The notes beneath the pieces are model-generated. The model saw only the letters and a program-made list of their open reading frames with translations, was not told the origin of the DNA and did not search any database. From Agelas oroides (taxonomy: Eukaryota > Porifera > Demospongiae > Agelasida > Agelasidae): a stretch of DNA of 64,000 nucleotides. A program made the position numbers and the translations under genes. Below are positions 23,008 through 33,469 of the stretch, one piece after another. The stretch covers positions 525,001 through 589,000 of the forward strand of contig OX422196.1 in assembly GCA_949130485.1 (NCBI GenBank), given 5' to 3'. Each line of letters begins with the position of its first letter. Position 1 is the stretch's first letter.

Positions 23008-26000
23008 CTACCTTGGTCCCAGGTGTTCTGCCAGCTGTTCTTGGGACTGTGGGTAGTTGAAGGAGAAGTTGTAAGACTGGGTCATGTTGTGGGAGAACTG
23101 GTTCAAGTGTTGTCCAAACGAGTTCAGGTAGCTGTCTGACACGGCAGAGACATGGGAGGAAAGATTGGTGACCTGGTGTGGGTATGAGAGGGTAATAGCA
23201 CGCAAAACAAAGTAATGACCATGTATAACACAAGTCTATGTAGCACTCGCGGAAGTTGGAAAGTTGGAGAATGGTGAAAACCTTTTTCCTTCCCAACTTA
23301 CGTGAGTGAGGTCTAGTGTAGAGACCATGTCTAGCTAGTCGCATTCCCAGACTCTTGTGCATGAGCCTGGGAATGAGACTAGCTAGTAGCTACGCCTGCC
23401 CAGAGCCAAGGTATGGCTAAGAATTGGTAAACATTAACCACATTGCTATGGTGACGTCAATGAAATTTGTACTGGTAACTAGGGGCTCACCATATCCAAG
23501 AAAGCCTCAAAGTTCCCATTCCTGGTGTCTGCTGACCAAGACACTACATCTCCAAGCAGCTCCACGACTTTTGCCAACCTCTGCTCCCCCCCCAGGGAGC
23601 TGATGTTCACCAGGATCCGTGGGACATAGCTACCATCGTTTGCCAGCAAGGACTCACACTGGCTTTGTAAATCACCAGAGATGAGGGAGACATTGAGACT
23701 AGCGATCTGGGTGCACTCGTCCACCAGAGCCATGACAGACTCCTGCACGGGCTTGATTGCTGCTTGAATGTCTTCTAAAAACAACAGGTTCTGGCTGAGG
23801 GCAACAGCATGGAGGCTGAGGTTGACTCTTGCTGCCATCTCCATGGAAACCTGCCAGCAGACGAGAGACAGGGTGACTCGTCATGAAAGGGGAGTCTGAT
23901 AACCTTGAGTTCTCACAGGCCCTTCAAGTCATTTCATTTTCATCTTCATACAAATTGTGTTATTGTTATTGTTCTCACAGGCCCTTCAAGTCACTTATCT
24001 TCATACAAATTGTTGTTATTGTTATTGTTCTCACAGGCCCTTCAAGTCACTTATCTTCATACAAATTGTGTTATTGTAATTGTTGTTTATTCAGAACAAA
24101 GTAACCTTGTTCCCGGGCCCTGCAAGTGATGGAAAGCTGGGCGGGGCCTGGGAACGAGGCTAGCTGGGCGGGGCCTGGGAACGAGGCTAGCTGGGCGGGG
24201 CCTGGGAATGAGGCTAGGGGCACACTGAAAAGGCACATGTCTAAGAGTGAGGGTAGGGCAGTGAAACTTCATCTCTCAGACAGAAATGATCTTACGTTTG
24301 CAGTGAGGTTGCCCACTCTGTAGCTGAAGTTGCCGTCTATCTGGGTTCTGACTTTTGATGCTACCGGCCTAGAAGGAGACAGAAGTTCAAATGGTATGCT
24401 CTTGGGGGGAAGGGGACAGAGAGGGTGAGGAGAGGGTGGAGGGGGAGGCTGGATGAGTGGAGGGGAAGGGTGGATGGTGAGTGGAGGAGGAGGATGGGTG
24501 AGGGGGGAGAGAAAGGGGTGAGAGGGCAGGTGGGTGGGTGAGAGGGCAGAGGGGATAGACTTACTCCAGCGTGGTTTCATATAGCTGCCGTAATAGGTTG
24601 TTGTAGTTAGTTACAAGGATGCGGTTTACTTTGGAGAGAGACTCATCCCTGATCCTCACAAACTAAAGAGGAGAGAGAGAGGGAGGGAGGGAGAGGGAGG
24701 GAGGGAGAGGGAGGGAGGGAGGGAGAGGGAGGGAGGGAGGGAGAGGGAGGGAGAGAGAGAGAGGGAGGGAGGGAGAGGGAGGGAGAGAGAGAGAGGGAGG
24801 AAGGAGTCATCTTCTACTAGTTCACCAGCATTTGAGGACTTGGAGCACCATGAAACACAATCTCATCTTTACACGCACCTCTGGCAGTGTACTGTTCATT
24901 GCCTTGCTACCTTCACGGACCCCAGCAGTGATCCACCCGCTCCCTGCCAGCAGGATACCCACAAACACAATCAGACAGATCAGCACCACCAGCAGACTCA
25001 CTGTCAGCGACCACGCAAACACCTGCGCACTCAGTGTAAGGTTCCTGGACAACCAGTAAAACACTCTGTAAAACATTCAGTAAAACATTCAGTAAAACCT
25101 TCAGTAAAACACTCAGTAAAACGCTCAGTAAAACACTCAGTAAAGCACTCAGTAAAACACTCAGTAAAACATTCAGTAAAACACTCAGTAAAGCACTCAG
25201 TAAAGCACTCAGTAAAACGCTCAGTAAAATACTCAGTAAAACACTCAGTAAAACACTCAGTAAAGCACTCAGTAAAACATTCAGTAAAATACTCAGTAAA
25301 ACCTTCATTAAATTCTTTCATAAAGCCTTTTGTACAACACTCGGTAAAACTTTATGTGAACCACACCACAAACACTAAGCTTCCTGTGTGTACGAGACAA
25401 CCAGCCAAAACGTACTATATTTACAAACTACCTGTTATCCTCGTCCTCCTCTTCATCCTCCTCATAGCAGCACTCCCAGAATGTCCAGAGAGCTACCATC
25501 ACCGCTGGCAACAACAAACCAACAAACACCGCAAAACCTGTACATGGGACGAAAGAAAGAAAGGATCCCTCCCTCCTTCTCTTCCCTTCCCTCCCTTCCT
25601 CTTTCCTTCCTTCTCCCTTCTCTCTCCCTCTTTCCCTCCCTCTTCTCCCTCCTTCCTTCCCTTCCCTCCTCCCTTCTCCCTCCCTCTTTCCCTCCCTCCT
25701 TCCTTCTCCCTCCCTCTTTCCCTCCTTCCTTCTTCCTCCCTCTTCCCTTCTCCCTCCCTCCTCCCCTCCTTCCTTCTCCCTCCCTCCTCCCCTCCTTCCT
25801 TCTCCCACCCTCCTTCCCTCCCCCCTCTTCCCCTTTCTCTTCCCTAAGAGGGAAGAAGGGAGAAAACACATGGTGTACACACTTTAGGACTCGTGTACGG
25901 TGTGTCATGGAAGAACGTAGGCCAGCTGTTATTGATTTTCTCTAGTAGTAGAAACAGATAAGGAAAAGCTCTCTCGTAATTTAATTAGTATAACAGCATT

Positions 26001-28238
26001 AGCTCAATGAAAGTACTTAGTTTTATCAGAAGTAGAGTGCTTGTTGATTGTTGATACATGCGTGCATGCGCGTGTGTGTGTGCACTGTGTGTGTGTGTGT
26101 GCGTGTGTGTGAAGGAGGGGGAGAAGGGACAACTAGCACACCTGACACGTAAATTGTATTCTGCGAGTAGTCAATCCAAATCCCAACAAACTGCCATCTG
26201 TTCAGCGTGCTCACATTGTACCTGGAGACAGAGCAGCACACGAATATCACCAACACAATCTGCACCATCCCAAAGTGGAGTGTGATTAGCCCTCCTCTTT
26301 GTAACATACTGTATGACATTGTATACTGTATGTGCCATACAGTATGGATCATATACTGTATGTATGTATACAGTATGGATCATTTACAGTATGTGCCATA
26401 CTGTATGGATCATATACAGTATGGCACACATACTGTATGGATCATATACTGTATGTGCCATACTGTATGACATTGTATACAGTATGGATCATATACTGTA
26501 TGTGCCATACTGTATGTGCCATACAGTATGGATCATATACAGTATGTATGTATACAGTATGGATCATATACTGTATGTGCCATACTGTATGTGTGCCATA
26601 CAGTATGGATCATATACTGTATGTGCCATACAGTATGGATCATATACTGTATGTATGTATACAGTATGGATCATTTACACTGTATGTGTGCCATACAGTA
26701 TGTGTGCCATACAGTATGGGTAATATACTGTATGTATACAGTATGGATCATTTACACTGTATGTGTGCCATACAGTATGTGTGCCATACAGTATGGGTAA
26801 TATACTGTATGTATGTATACAGTATGGATTATATACAGTATGCATGTATACAGTATGGATCATATACAGTATGTATGTATACAGTATGGATCATATACAG
26901 TATGTATGTATACAGTATGGATCATATACAGTATGTATGTATACAGTATGGATCATACACTGTATGTGCCATACTGTATGACATTGTATACAGCATGGAT
27001 CATATACTGTATGTGCCATACTGTATGTGTGCCATACAGTATGGATCATATACTGTATGTGCCATACAGTATGGATCATATACTGTATGTATGTATACAG
27101 TATGGATCATTTACACTGTATGTGTGCCATACAGTATGTGTGCCATACAGTATGGGTAATATACTGTATGTATGTATACAGTATGGATCATTTACACTGT
27201 ATGTGTGCCATACAGTATGTGTGCCATACAGTATGGGTAATATACTGTATGTATGTATACAGTATGGATCATATACAGTATGCATGTATACAGTATGGAT
27301 CATATACAGTATGTATGTATACAGTATGGATCATATACAGTATGTATGTATACAGTATGGATCATACACTGTATGTGCCATACAGTATGGATGTATACAG
27401 TATGGATCATATACAGTATGGATCATTTACACTGTATGTGCCATACAGTATGGATCATATACTGTATGCATGTATACAGTATATGATCCATACTGTATGT
27501 GCCATACAGTATGGATCATATACTGTATGTGCCATACAGTATGGGTAATATACTGTATGTATGTATACAGTATGGATCATATACTGTATGGATCATATAC
27601 ACTATGCAACAAAAGGTGGGGGAGCAGCCTTGGAATGAAGCTCGGTTGTGTTCAACCAATGAGTGTGGTCAACCTCACAATACTGATGGACATTGCTGAT
27701 ATTCTGAGGGAACCAGTAAAATATTTGAGAGCAGTTTTGGTGCGAAATCTCACAAAAGCACAAACTGGGTAGTTTCATGTAGCCAGACTCTTGGGGAAGG
27801 GAGAGTCTGGCTACATGAAACTACAAGCATTCTTGTGCAGAAGTGTGCTGATCACATGACTCGTCTTGGTAGTTCTGTTTCGTTGCCTACCCAAGTTTGG
27901 TACAGAGTGGGACAAAGCCGAGTGGAGAGGAGCCAGGCCAATTGCTCATAAAACAAACCAACTCTCAGCAGAACTTACACTTTGGAAATTTCGCTTCTAA
28001 TGGCCTGAAACGGTAGTGTCTCTGCCACGATACCATTCCTGGTTGAGTTGGCACTCATAAGTAGCGGAGTCAATCCGCCATGATCCTTCATCTGAACCCT
28101 ATTAGGCGGAGGCTGTCCAGTGTTACACTGTTCACTGGCGGTAGATTGGCGTGGTAGACAGCCGCAGCTCAATATGAGCACCGCCAACACCAACTTGATC
28201 AGATAAAAACTGTCACACACCATAATTGCCCAAGGCAT
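18791..28238 (-). CDS. PROM: prominin-like pentaspan glycoprotein with C-terminal multi-TM extension
   Basis: 1246 aa from 19 exons (minus strand): 28238-27979, 27703-27674, 26221-26142, 25537-25432, 25065-24879, 24662-24565, 24368-24296, 23850-23491, 23172-23012, 22939-22751, 22624-22306, 22100-21891, 21777-21673, 21326-21185, 21101-20574, 20508-20420, 20192-19875, 19702-19511 and 19084-18791. All phases close. Order: signal-type hydrophobic segment ([15 protein letters not shown]), TM1 ([16 protein letters not shown]), acidic/Cys loop, TM2, glycosylated loop of about 270 aa, TM3, TM4 ([16 protein letters not shown]), second loop with CGPQNDF and [13 protein letters not shown], then TM5 ([20 protein letters not shown]). 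That is prominin topology, expected at membrane protrusions. Unusually, TM5 is followed in the same exon by two more hydrophobic helices and later by another ([19 protein letters not shown]), then a Ser/Thr-rich tail. The 30-nt second exon is the least certain. Confidence 0.82.
19133..19445. repeat. (GAGAGGGG)n purine tract, last prominin intron
   Basis: Roughly 8-bp GAGAGGGG units. In prominin sense it is a pyrimidine tract ending about 50 bp before the acceptor of the last exon (19084). Confidence 0.95.
19711..19801. repeat. 23-bp minisatellite beside a prominin acceptor
   Basis: About four copies of a 23-bp GGAGGGGTGGCAGACACGAG-type unit, starting 9 bp from the acceptor at 19702. In the sense direction it is C/T-rich. 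Confidence 0.92.
20215..20395. repeat. 32-bp minisatellite resembling the adjacent 3' splice site
   Basis: About five to six copies with a 32-bp period (CGGTCCTATAGGACAAGG core). In prominin sense each unit contains TGTCCTATAG/GAC, closely matching the true acceptor TGTCCTACAG/GAC at 20192. Confidence 0.93.
21337..21600. repeat. GGGAATGGGAGTGTG minisatellite upstream of a prominin acceptor
   Basis: Mixed 15- to 45-bp units of GGAGTATGGGAATGG and GGAATGAAAGTGTGG type; pyrimidine-rich in sense. It ends about 10 bp before the acceptor at 21326. Confidence 0.92.
22104..22233. repeat. (GGGA)n microsatellite at a prominin acceptor
   Basis: In sense a CCCT polypyrimidine tract running into the acceptor at 22100 (CTCCTAG/ACTGGC). 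Confidence 0.97.
22955..23007. repeat. (TCAA)n microsatellite at a prominin donor
   Basis: TCAA repeats (TTGA/TGAT in sense) that begin four bases inside the intron after the donor at 23012. Confidence 0.95.
23337..23381. mobile_element. short palindromic element copy
   Basis: A 45-bp hairpin with CATTCCCAGACTC at the left and CTGGGAATGAGACTA at the right. CTAGCTAG words lie on both sides. Confidence 0.65.
23913..24215. repeat. two adjacent minisatellites in a prominin intron
   Basis: 23913-24085: three copies of a unit of about 60 bp containing TTCTCACAGGCCCTTCAAGT. 24110-24215: three 27-bp copies of GGGCGGGGCCTGGGAACGAG, which is one arm of the short palindromic element repeated in tandem. 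Confidence 0.9.
24669..24800. repeat. GAGA/GGGA purine repeat at a prominin acceptor
   Basis: Sense CT/CCCT tract ending in CTCTTTAG at the acceptor (exon starts at 24662). Confidence 0.95.
25053..25325. repeat. 12-bp minisatellite spanning a prominin 3' splice site
   Basis: More than twenty copies of CAGTAAAACACT (sense AGTGTTTTACTG). The array runs across the acceptor: the last intronic bases TGTTTTACAG and the first exonic bases AGTGTTTTACTG are themselves units. The exon starts at 25065. Confidence 0.95.
25560..25850. repeat. CCCT/CCTT-rich tract in a prominin intron
   Basis: Imperfect CCCT and CCTTT repeats, ending 23 bp from the acceptor at 25537. Here the sense strand is purine-rich, so it does not serve as a pyrimidine tract. 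Confidence 0.93.
26303..27605. repeat. 1.3-kb satellite-like array of palindromic CATACTGTATG words
   Basis: Dozens of units built from CATACAGTATGGATCATATA and TGTGCCATACTGTATG. The words CATACAGTATG and CATACTGTATG are near-complementary palindromes, so unit orientation flips. The array fills the prominin intron between 27674 and 26221 and produces meaningless ORFs rich in Tyr, Val, Cys and Met in several frames. Confidence 0.97.
27770..27823. repeat. perfect 22-bp-stem hairpin in prominin intron 1
   Basis: TAGTTTCATGTAGCCAGACT and two further bases pair perfectly with their complement at 27802-27823, across a 10-nt purine loop (27792-27801). The core AGACTCT resembles the short palindromic family. 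It could be a tiny foldback insertion or fold as a small RNA hairpin. Confidence 0.9.
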
Positions 28239-28638
28239 AAATTACTGACACTGGTCTTTTGTGTATATTGAGAAGAATCTCCGTGGTCAGTCAGTGATGG
28301 GACGTCGCCTCTGGTGAGTTTCTGACGGTGTGACAAACAATCAGTCGTCCCCAGAGCCTTCTTCCTACAGCTCTCATGACGGACGGCTGTATTTACTCGC
28401 GTTGGCGAATTCTCAGGAACTCCCCCTCGCCACTATGCTATAATCACCAACGACTCATTTCCGGAAAAGTGCTTTGCATTTCACCGCATTAGCTCAAGAT
28501 CACGTAGAACTGGATGGTAAAAGCATACGTACATGTAGATGGAAATCCACTGGTATGTGTACACATACAACACAAAAGCATAAATACATGCAAAGCTGGA
28601 GACCGATATGTGACGAGTGCTATAAACCACTGTCAACC
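28239..28638. other. intergenic: prominin upstream region and DCAF5 3' flank
   Basis: About 400 bp between two same-strand genes. It must hold the prominin promoter. No TATA box, RNA gene or clear polyadenylation signal was recognised. Confidence 0.6.
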
Positions 28639-31600
28639 TTATTGGCTTCTTTCTGTACTTTGTGTGTTTTTTGACTGCACATAGTCATCACTTTTGCTGT
28701 CGCCATTACTCATAGTGCACTCAGTACTGTCAGTAGCTGTACGTTCATCGCTGCTGCCATGACACTCCATAGCTGGTTCCGTTCTCCTTGTCTCTTTGCA
28801 ACAAGACTGTCGATCTTCAACCACTGTGCTACTTGAGTTTGTCTCAGAGGCAGAAGACCCAGATGTGTGTGACGCAGAGTAAAACTTTGGAGCAGGTTTA
28901 GTTTTAAGGAAGTCTGTTCTGCAGTACGTTTGCTGTTTCTTGCGTCTTTGTTTCTGTTGAGGCAAACTTCTTCCCCTGGCTACTGCCAAGCTCTCTTCGC
29001 TGTCCTTTGGTGCAGCCTGGTTTAGTGGCTTTAGTCTCATGTTTGGATCCTTTTCCAACATCCTGTGGCCATTTTGATCAGATGTCTGCTGTCCATTTTG
29101 CGATTTCTTTTTCCTCACAGTTCCTCTACTAGTCATCTGTCTTAAGCCATGTGCAGCTCTAGCCTTTCCCCGTTCACTATCCCCGTTCCAGTCCTCTTCC
29201 ATGTCAGGACTCTCACTGCTGCTCCCTTCCTCCTCCTCGCCCTCCTCCTCCTCCTCCTCTTCTTCCCATTCCTCCAAGTCAAAGTCGGACCACGGAGGCT
29301 CCAGAGAAGATGTGTTGGCTGGAGAGAGGCTGCTGGGAGTACCACTACCCCAACAAACATCATCAGAGTCGTAGAAGGGAAAGGAATCCCATTCCATGTG
29401 ATGGTGAAAAGTGGCCATGTCAGAATCTGAAAACAAACTCAAACTGGATTCGGAATCAGACTCCACAAAGTCTGAGGTCTCTGTGCTCGAGCTGGTTGAG
29501 CTGCTGGGTGTTGTCCTTCTGTCTTGATCCACCAGGGCATCGAAGAAGGCCAGCACTGTGGGGTCTTCCTGCAGAGGGTCTGCCGGACTCAGGGAGTCTC
29601 CGTCCACACTCATTTGGAAGAACTCAGACCGGGAGTACATCCTTCGAGAGGGTGAAGCCCCTGAGTGCTGGATCTCGTTCAATGGGGGGAGGGGGAGATG
29701 ACTCCAGAGCTGAAAAAGAGGATGTCATTGAATAAACACATTTTTATTTTGAGTTGAGATAACTAGTAAGGGTGGGGGCAGATGAGAGACATAATTCTGT
29801 GCTATTGTTTACATTCCGTATCTAAGGGGCAGGAATGTTGGTAGAAATTAACAAACACTTAACAAAATCAATGAAGTATGTCCACCCACGTCTGGTGAAC
29901 CTGAACAATTCAAAGCACAGATCTCATGCTACCTGTATCTGACATCATTCTGTGTCCACATGAGGAGGGCTAGGTTCCCTCCCACACAGCCTGTATTTCT
30001 GTTCGTTACCTTGACAATCTTCTCAACACCGGAGGAGCAGAGGAGGTGGTGTGTGCGAGAGTAGCGGACTTGGTTGACGATGGAGCGGTGTCCGGGGAGC
30101 ACAAGGTGGGGGAGGGCCTCTGAGGCAGAGCCATAGGGACTGCCATGATCGGGCTCCTCTGAGAGGGGAGGGGACAATCATGACTAACCTAGAGGCGTAT
30201 GTATGCTACATGAGCAGATTGTACCATCTGGAATCTTCCATATGTAGAGTCTGAAGTCATCTGAACCTGAGACTACAAACTGGAGGAGAGAGGGAGAGGG
30301 AAGGAAGGAGGGAGGAGAGAGAGAGGGAGGGGAGGGAAGAAAGAGAAAAGGAGGGAGAGGGAGAGAAAAAGGGGGGGAAGAGTGTTTTTATAGCTTCAAG
30401 GATGCATGTACACACTAACCTCATCTCTCTGTCCCATGAAGCAGCCAGATTTCATTGTGACGGAGTTTCGGTAGACTCCTGTGTCATCGACAAATGAGTA
30501 CTTTGCCTCGCGAGACCAGATGTCAAACACACAGGGAGGCAGCTGTCTCTGTAGTGTGAAGAGCTGAGTGCCAGTGCTGCTGAAACACACAGAGACACAG
30601 TCATCCTGGGACATCCCCCATCTCGTGCATTTGTAGCTAAGAATCCTGGTATGGAAGAGAGGAAGGGAGGAAGGGAGGGAGGGAGGGAGGGAGGGAGGGA
30701 GGGAGGGAGGGAGGGAGGGAGGGAGGGAGGAGGGAGGGAGGGAGGGAGGGAGGGAGGGAGGGAGGGAGGGAGGGAGGGAGGGAGGGAGGGAGGGAGGGAG
30801 GGAGGGAGGGAGGGAGGGAGGGAGGGAGGGAGGGAGGGAGGGAGGGAAGGTAAGATCAGTCCAAAACTCTGAGACACAATATTCCTCTCACTGTTTTCTC
30901 TCTCTTGTGTCAAGGAGAGAGGTGCCGTGTTGCGTGTTGGAGACAGCAACGAGCCTGGGTTCCACGGGATTGATGGCTACACTCTGGTAGGCACCCAAGT
31001 TCTCAGCAAGAACCATGTCCTCCGTGACTGTAGGAAAGGGGGGGAGGGAGGAGGAGAGGAAAGAGGAGAAGAGGGGAGAGAGAGGGAGGGAGGAATGAGG
31101 GGAGGAGAGAAGAGAGAGGGGAGGGAGGAAGAAAAAGAAAGAGGAGAGGAGAGAAGCCAGGCTATCCCCTCGCCCCAGGGAGAGCCTGGGAACGAGGCTA
31201 CATTGGCAGTATGTGGGCTCAAGTCACTCCTTGTGAATAAAGAAAGGTAAGTGGGCTCACGTCTGGCTGGCAGTCTTGTGTCTACAATGTGGACAGTGCC
31301 ATCTTCTGAAGCAGTCAGGATGATATGAGGGGAGGAGGGATGTGCTGCCACACAGTAGACTGCATCTTGATGCTCAATAGTGTTAATATGGTGCCCACTG
31401 GATGTGCAGTGTGTGTGTGTGTGTGTACAATGATGTTCATGTTGCAATATACTTTAGAATGAGTATTTACGTTGAAAAGTCGTGTTGTATCACATCTCCA
31501 TCATTGCCTGCAGGGGGAAAGACGACAGATACTATTCCTCCAGCCCCTACACCCAACGGGTGTGCTGCTCACCGCCAGAATAGATGTAGGTGTTGTTGCA

Positions 31601-32142
31601 ACTGAAGACAGCAGAGAACACATTGGATTGGTGTCTGCCGGCCATGATGGTGGGGTGGCACTTTCCACGCATCACTTCTGCCAACCTCCACACCAGCACA
31701 CGCTCATCATCCCCACCTGTGTGTGCGTAATGTGTGGATGAGGACATGTGCATGTGTGGTGTGTGTGTGTGTGTATGTGTGTGTATGGGGGGAAAGGGGG
31801 GCAACTCAGACGTTCAAGCAGTACATACTGTCAGCCATCCAGCACACCTGTCACAAGGAACTCCTCTCCAAGATTAGAGAAGGATACAGCATTGACACAG
31901 CCGTGGTGGCCCATGATGTCTGTCGTGTGCATGCAGCTAGTAGTGGCTAGGCCATTAGTGACATACTGCTGTCTGTGCAACAGAGGATGTCCCACATATG
32001 CTTGATCTAGCTCCAGACACTTCAAGAGATTGGTGGGAGCCTTCTGACTGGGGTAGGCCATTGAGTGCAGCTGTTCAGTAGCTATGGCACCAGCGTGAGG
32101 GAGAGAGAGATGGGGTCTCGGGATGACGGCTGAAGAAGTCAT
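28639..32142 (-). CDS. DCAF5: DCAF5 (DDB1- and CUL4-associated factor 5)
   Basis: WD40 substrate receptor of CUL4-DDB1 ubiquitin ligases, 749 aa. Exons (minus): 32142-31848, 31716-31573, 31507-31471, 31397-31261, 31027-30892, 30645-30420, 30279-30225, 30158-30010 and 29709-28639; the phase sum is exact. Family landmarks in order: MGHHGCVNAVSFS, GGDDERVLVWRL, SGGNDGDVIQHDF, EHQDAVYCVAAHPS, INPVEPRLVAVS, STGTQLFTLQRQLPPCVFDI, VVSGSDDFRLYIWKIPD and GHRSIVNQVRYS…SSGVEKIVK, then LQEDPTVLAFFDALV directly after the propeller, as in the vertebrate protein. The last exon is an acidic/Ser-rich disordered tail with a Glu run. It is shorter than human DCAF5 (942 aa), mainly in the tail. Start ATG at 32142; the promoter is shared with DNAJC22. 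Confidence 0.93.
30657..30846. repeat. (GGGA)n microsatellite at a DCAF5 acceptor
   Basis: About 45 GGGA units with one GGA interruption. In DCAF5 sense it is a CCCT tract ending 12 bp before the acceptor at 30645. Confidence 0.97.
31157..31200. mobile_element. partial short palindromic element
   Basis: The right arm GAGCCTGGGAACGAGGCTA is intact; the left arm is reduced to GGCTATCCCCTCGCCCCAGG. It lies in a DCAF5 intron next to a purine tract (31027-31155). Confidence 0.6.
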
Positions 32143-32339
32143 GGACGCTGTATATGTAACACTAACAGTGGATGCAGCGAGCTGCCTTACTCATCACATT
32201 ACGTAATGGGGATTTTCCCCTCCAGCATTGACAGTTGCGTTGCGGTACGGTATCATCATGCGAGATCAGATTAGGCGGTTTGCCAGCATGCAGAACTTTA
32301 TACCGCCAAAAGCGCCGAGGAGAAGATACAGTTAAAGAG
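32143..32339. promoter_or_regulatory. divergent promoter of DCAF5 and DNAJC22
   Basis: 197 bp between opposite start codons. Two palindromes abut at 32198-32220: ATTACGTAAT (PAR-bZIP/C/EBP-type site) followed immediately by GGGGATTTTCCCC (a kappa-B-type site, GGGRNNYYCC). Function is inferred from motif match only. Confidence 0.6.
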
Positions 32340-33404
32340 ATGGCGAAGTATACCCTGATCGCGTACCTCCTGTGGCTGCTAGGAGGGTGGTTCGGTCTGC
32401 ATCACTTCTACCTGGGGAGAGACAAGCAGGGCATCCTTTGGCTCACCTCCTTCTCCGGGCTGTTCGGACTCGGGTGGTTGAGAGACTTTTGGCGGATCCC
32501 AACCTACGTCAAAGACGCGAATGAAGACAAAGACTACATTAGGTTTCTTATAGAGCAGATGCAATATTACAAACGACCTCCAATCTACCAGAACCTGCAC
32601 AGAATTGTCGGGCAGGTCCTGTTTGGTTACTTCTACAGGATGCTTGTAAAACTTGCAGTTCCCGAAGAATATTATGTTTCGTATCCTGCTCTGTTACTGT
32701 TGTTCGTTCCACTTGGCACTGCATTTGGTACTTACATGGTTAGTAACGTTGGGAGGATGAGGAGTTCTTTTGTGTACTCACTGTTTGGTGCATACATGGG
32801 AGAAGTGCTTTTTGGAGAGCTTCATCTTGTGTTTGTGGAAGAATGCACACCCTCCTTTGCAGTGGGAACTAGTATGTTGTTTTCAACGTTTGACTGGAAG
32901 TACCAGAAGAATTATGAAGCCAAACAGTTTTGTAAGAGACTAGCTGTCTGCACAATGTTGTTCTTCCTCTTTTGTGGACTGTGTGTTTCGTTTATCTACT
33001 TTAATGCATCTGTTGAAACAGAGGATGGAGAAACAGTTAAGGTGCGCGAGGCGGTGAACAACTTCTTGAACTCACCAGCCTGGCAGGAGATGAAGCAATC
33101 ACTATGGGAAGTGTGGAGGGAATACCAGAAAGAAGGATGGGAAGGGGCCAGAAAGACACTGCTTGTCCTGGCAGATGTGGAAGGAGAGGAACATGCACTG
33201 ATGGTGCTTGATCTGAAGAAAGGGGCAACATTGAAAGAGATTAAGGAGCGATATCGCCAGCTTGCTAAGCAGTGGCACCCTGACCATCATCAGGGGGAAA
33301 AAGATAAGGCACGTGCTCAGCAGAAGTTTATCATGATCAATCAAGCATATGAGATTTTAGCCAAAATTTATGGTAGAAAGAAGAGAGTACCTCACTATAG
33401 GTGA
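32340..33404 (+). CDS. DNAJC22: DNAJC22-like TM2 + J-domain membrane co-chaperone
   Basis: Intronless, 354 aa. The N-terminus MAKYTLIAYLLWLLGGW followed by GLHHFYLGRD and GLGWLRDFWRIP is the TM2-type domain of DNAJC22 (wurst in Drosophila, linked to clathrin-mediated endocytosis). Several further membrane helices follow. A J domain lies at the extreme C-terminus (LKKGATLKEIKERYRQLAKQ, then WHPDHH), with the HPD tripeptide that stimulates Hsp70 intact. The ATG at 32340 was chosen because it aligns with the vertebrate start MAKGLL; in-frame codons upstream lack an ATG in this context. It shares its promoter with DCAF5, and its stop lies only 65 bp from the convergent ASRGL1 stop. Confidence 0.92.
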   Translation: MAKYTLIAYLLWLLGGWFGLHHFYLGRDKQGILWLTSFSGLFGLGWLRDFWRIPTYVKDANEDKDYIRFLIEQMQYYKRPPIYQNLHRIVGQVLFGYFYRMLVKLAVPEEYYVSYPALLLLFVPLGTAFGTYMVSNVGRMRSSFVYSLFGAYMGEVLFGELHLVFVEECTPSFAVGTSMLFSTFDWKYQKNYEAKQFCKRLAVCTMLFFLFCGLCVSFIYFNASVETEDGETVKVREAVNNFLNSPAWQEMKQSLWEVWREYQKEGWEGARKTLLVLADVEGEEHALMVLDLKKGATLKEIKERYRQLAKQWHPDHHQGEKDKARAQQKFIMINQAYEILAKIYGRKKRVPHYR

Positions 33405-33469
33405 CTTCTCTAGTTCATAAGAAAACTTTCTTTTTGCACTTGTATATTGTCAGCCTATAGTCTCTTATG

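Noticed and set aside
26303..27605. CRISPR-like repeat arrays (also 10714-10918, 16371-16749, 20215-20395, 46427-47266)
   Set aside because: The repeats are contiguous, without unique spacers, the host is eukaryotic and no cas genes are present.
26313..27772. ORFs of 136-319 codons rich in Tyr, Val, Cys and Met ([15 protein letters not shown] type)
   Set aside because: All frames of the palindromic CATACTGTATG array are open because the unit lacks stops; it lies inside a prominin intron.
27629..27772. Plus-strand segment [20 protein letters not shown] that looks protein-like
   Set aside because: No start, no flanking exons and no matching family; the opposite strand carries the short prominin exon 27703-27674 in phase.
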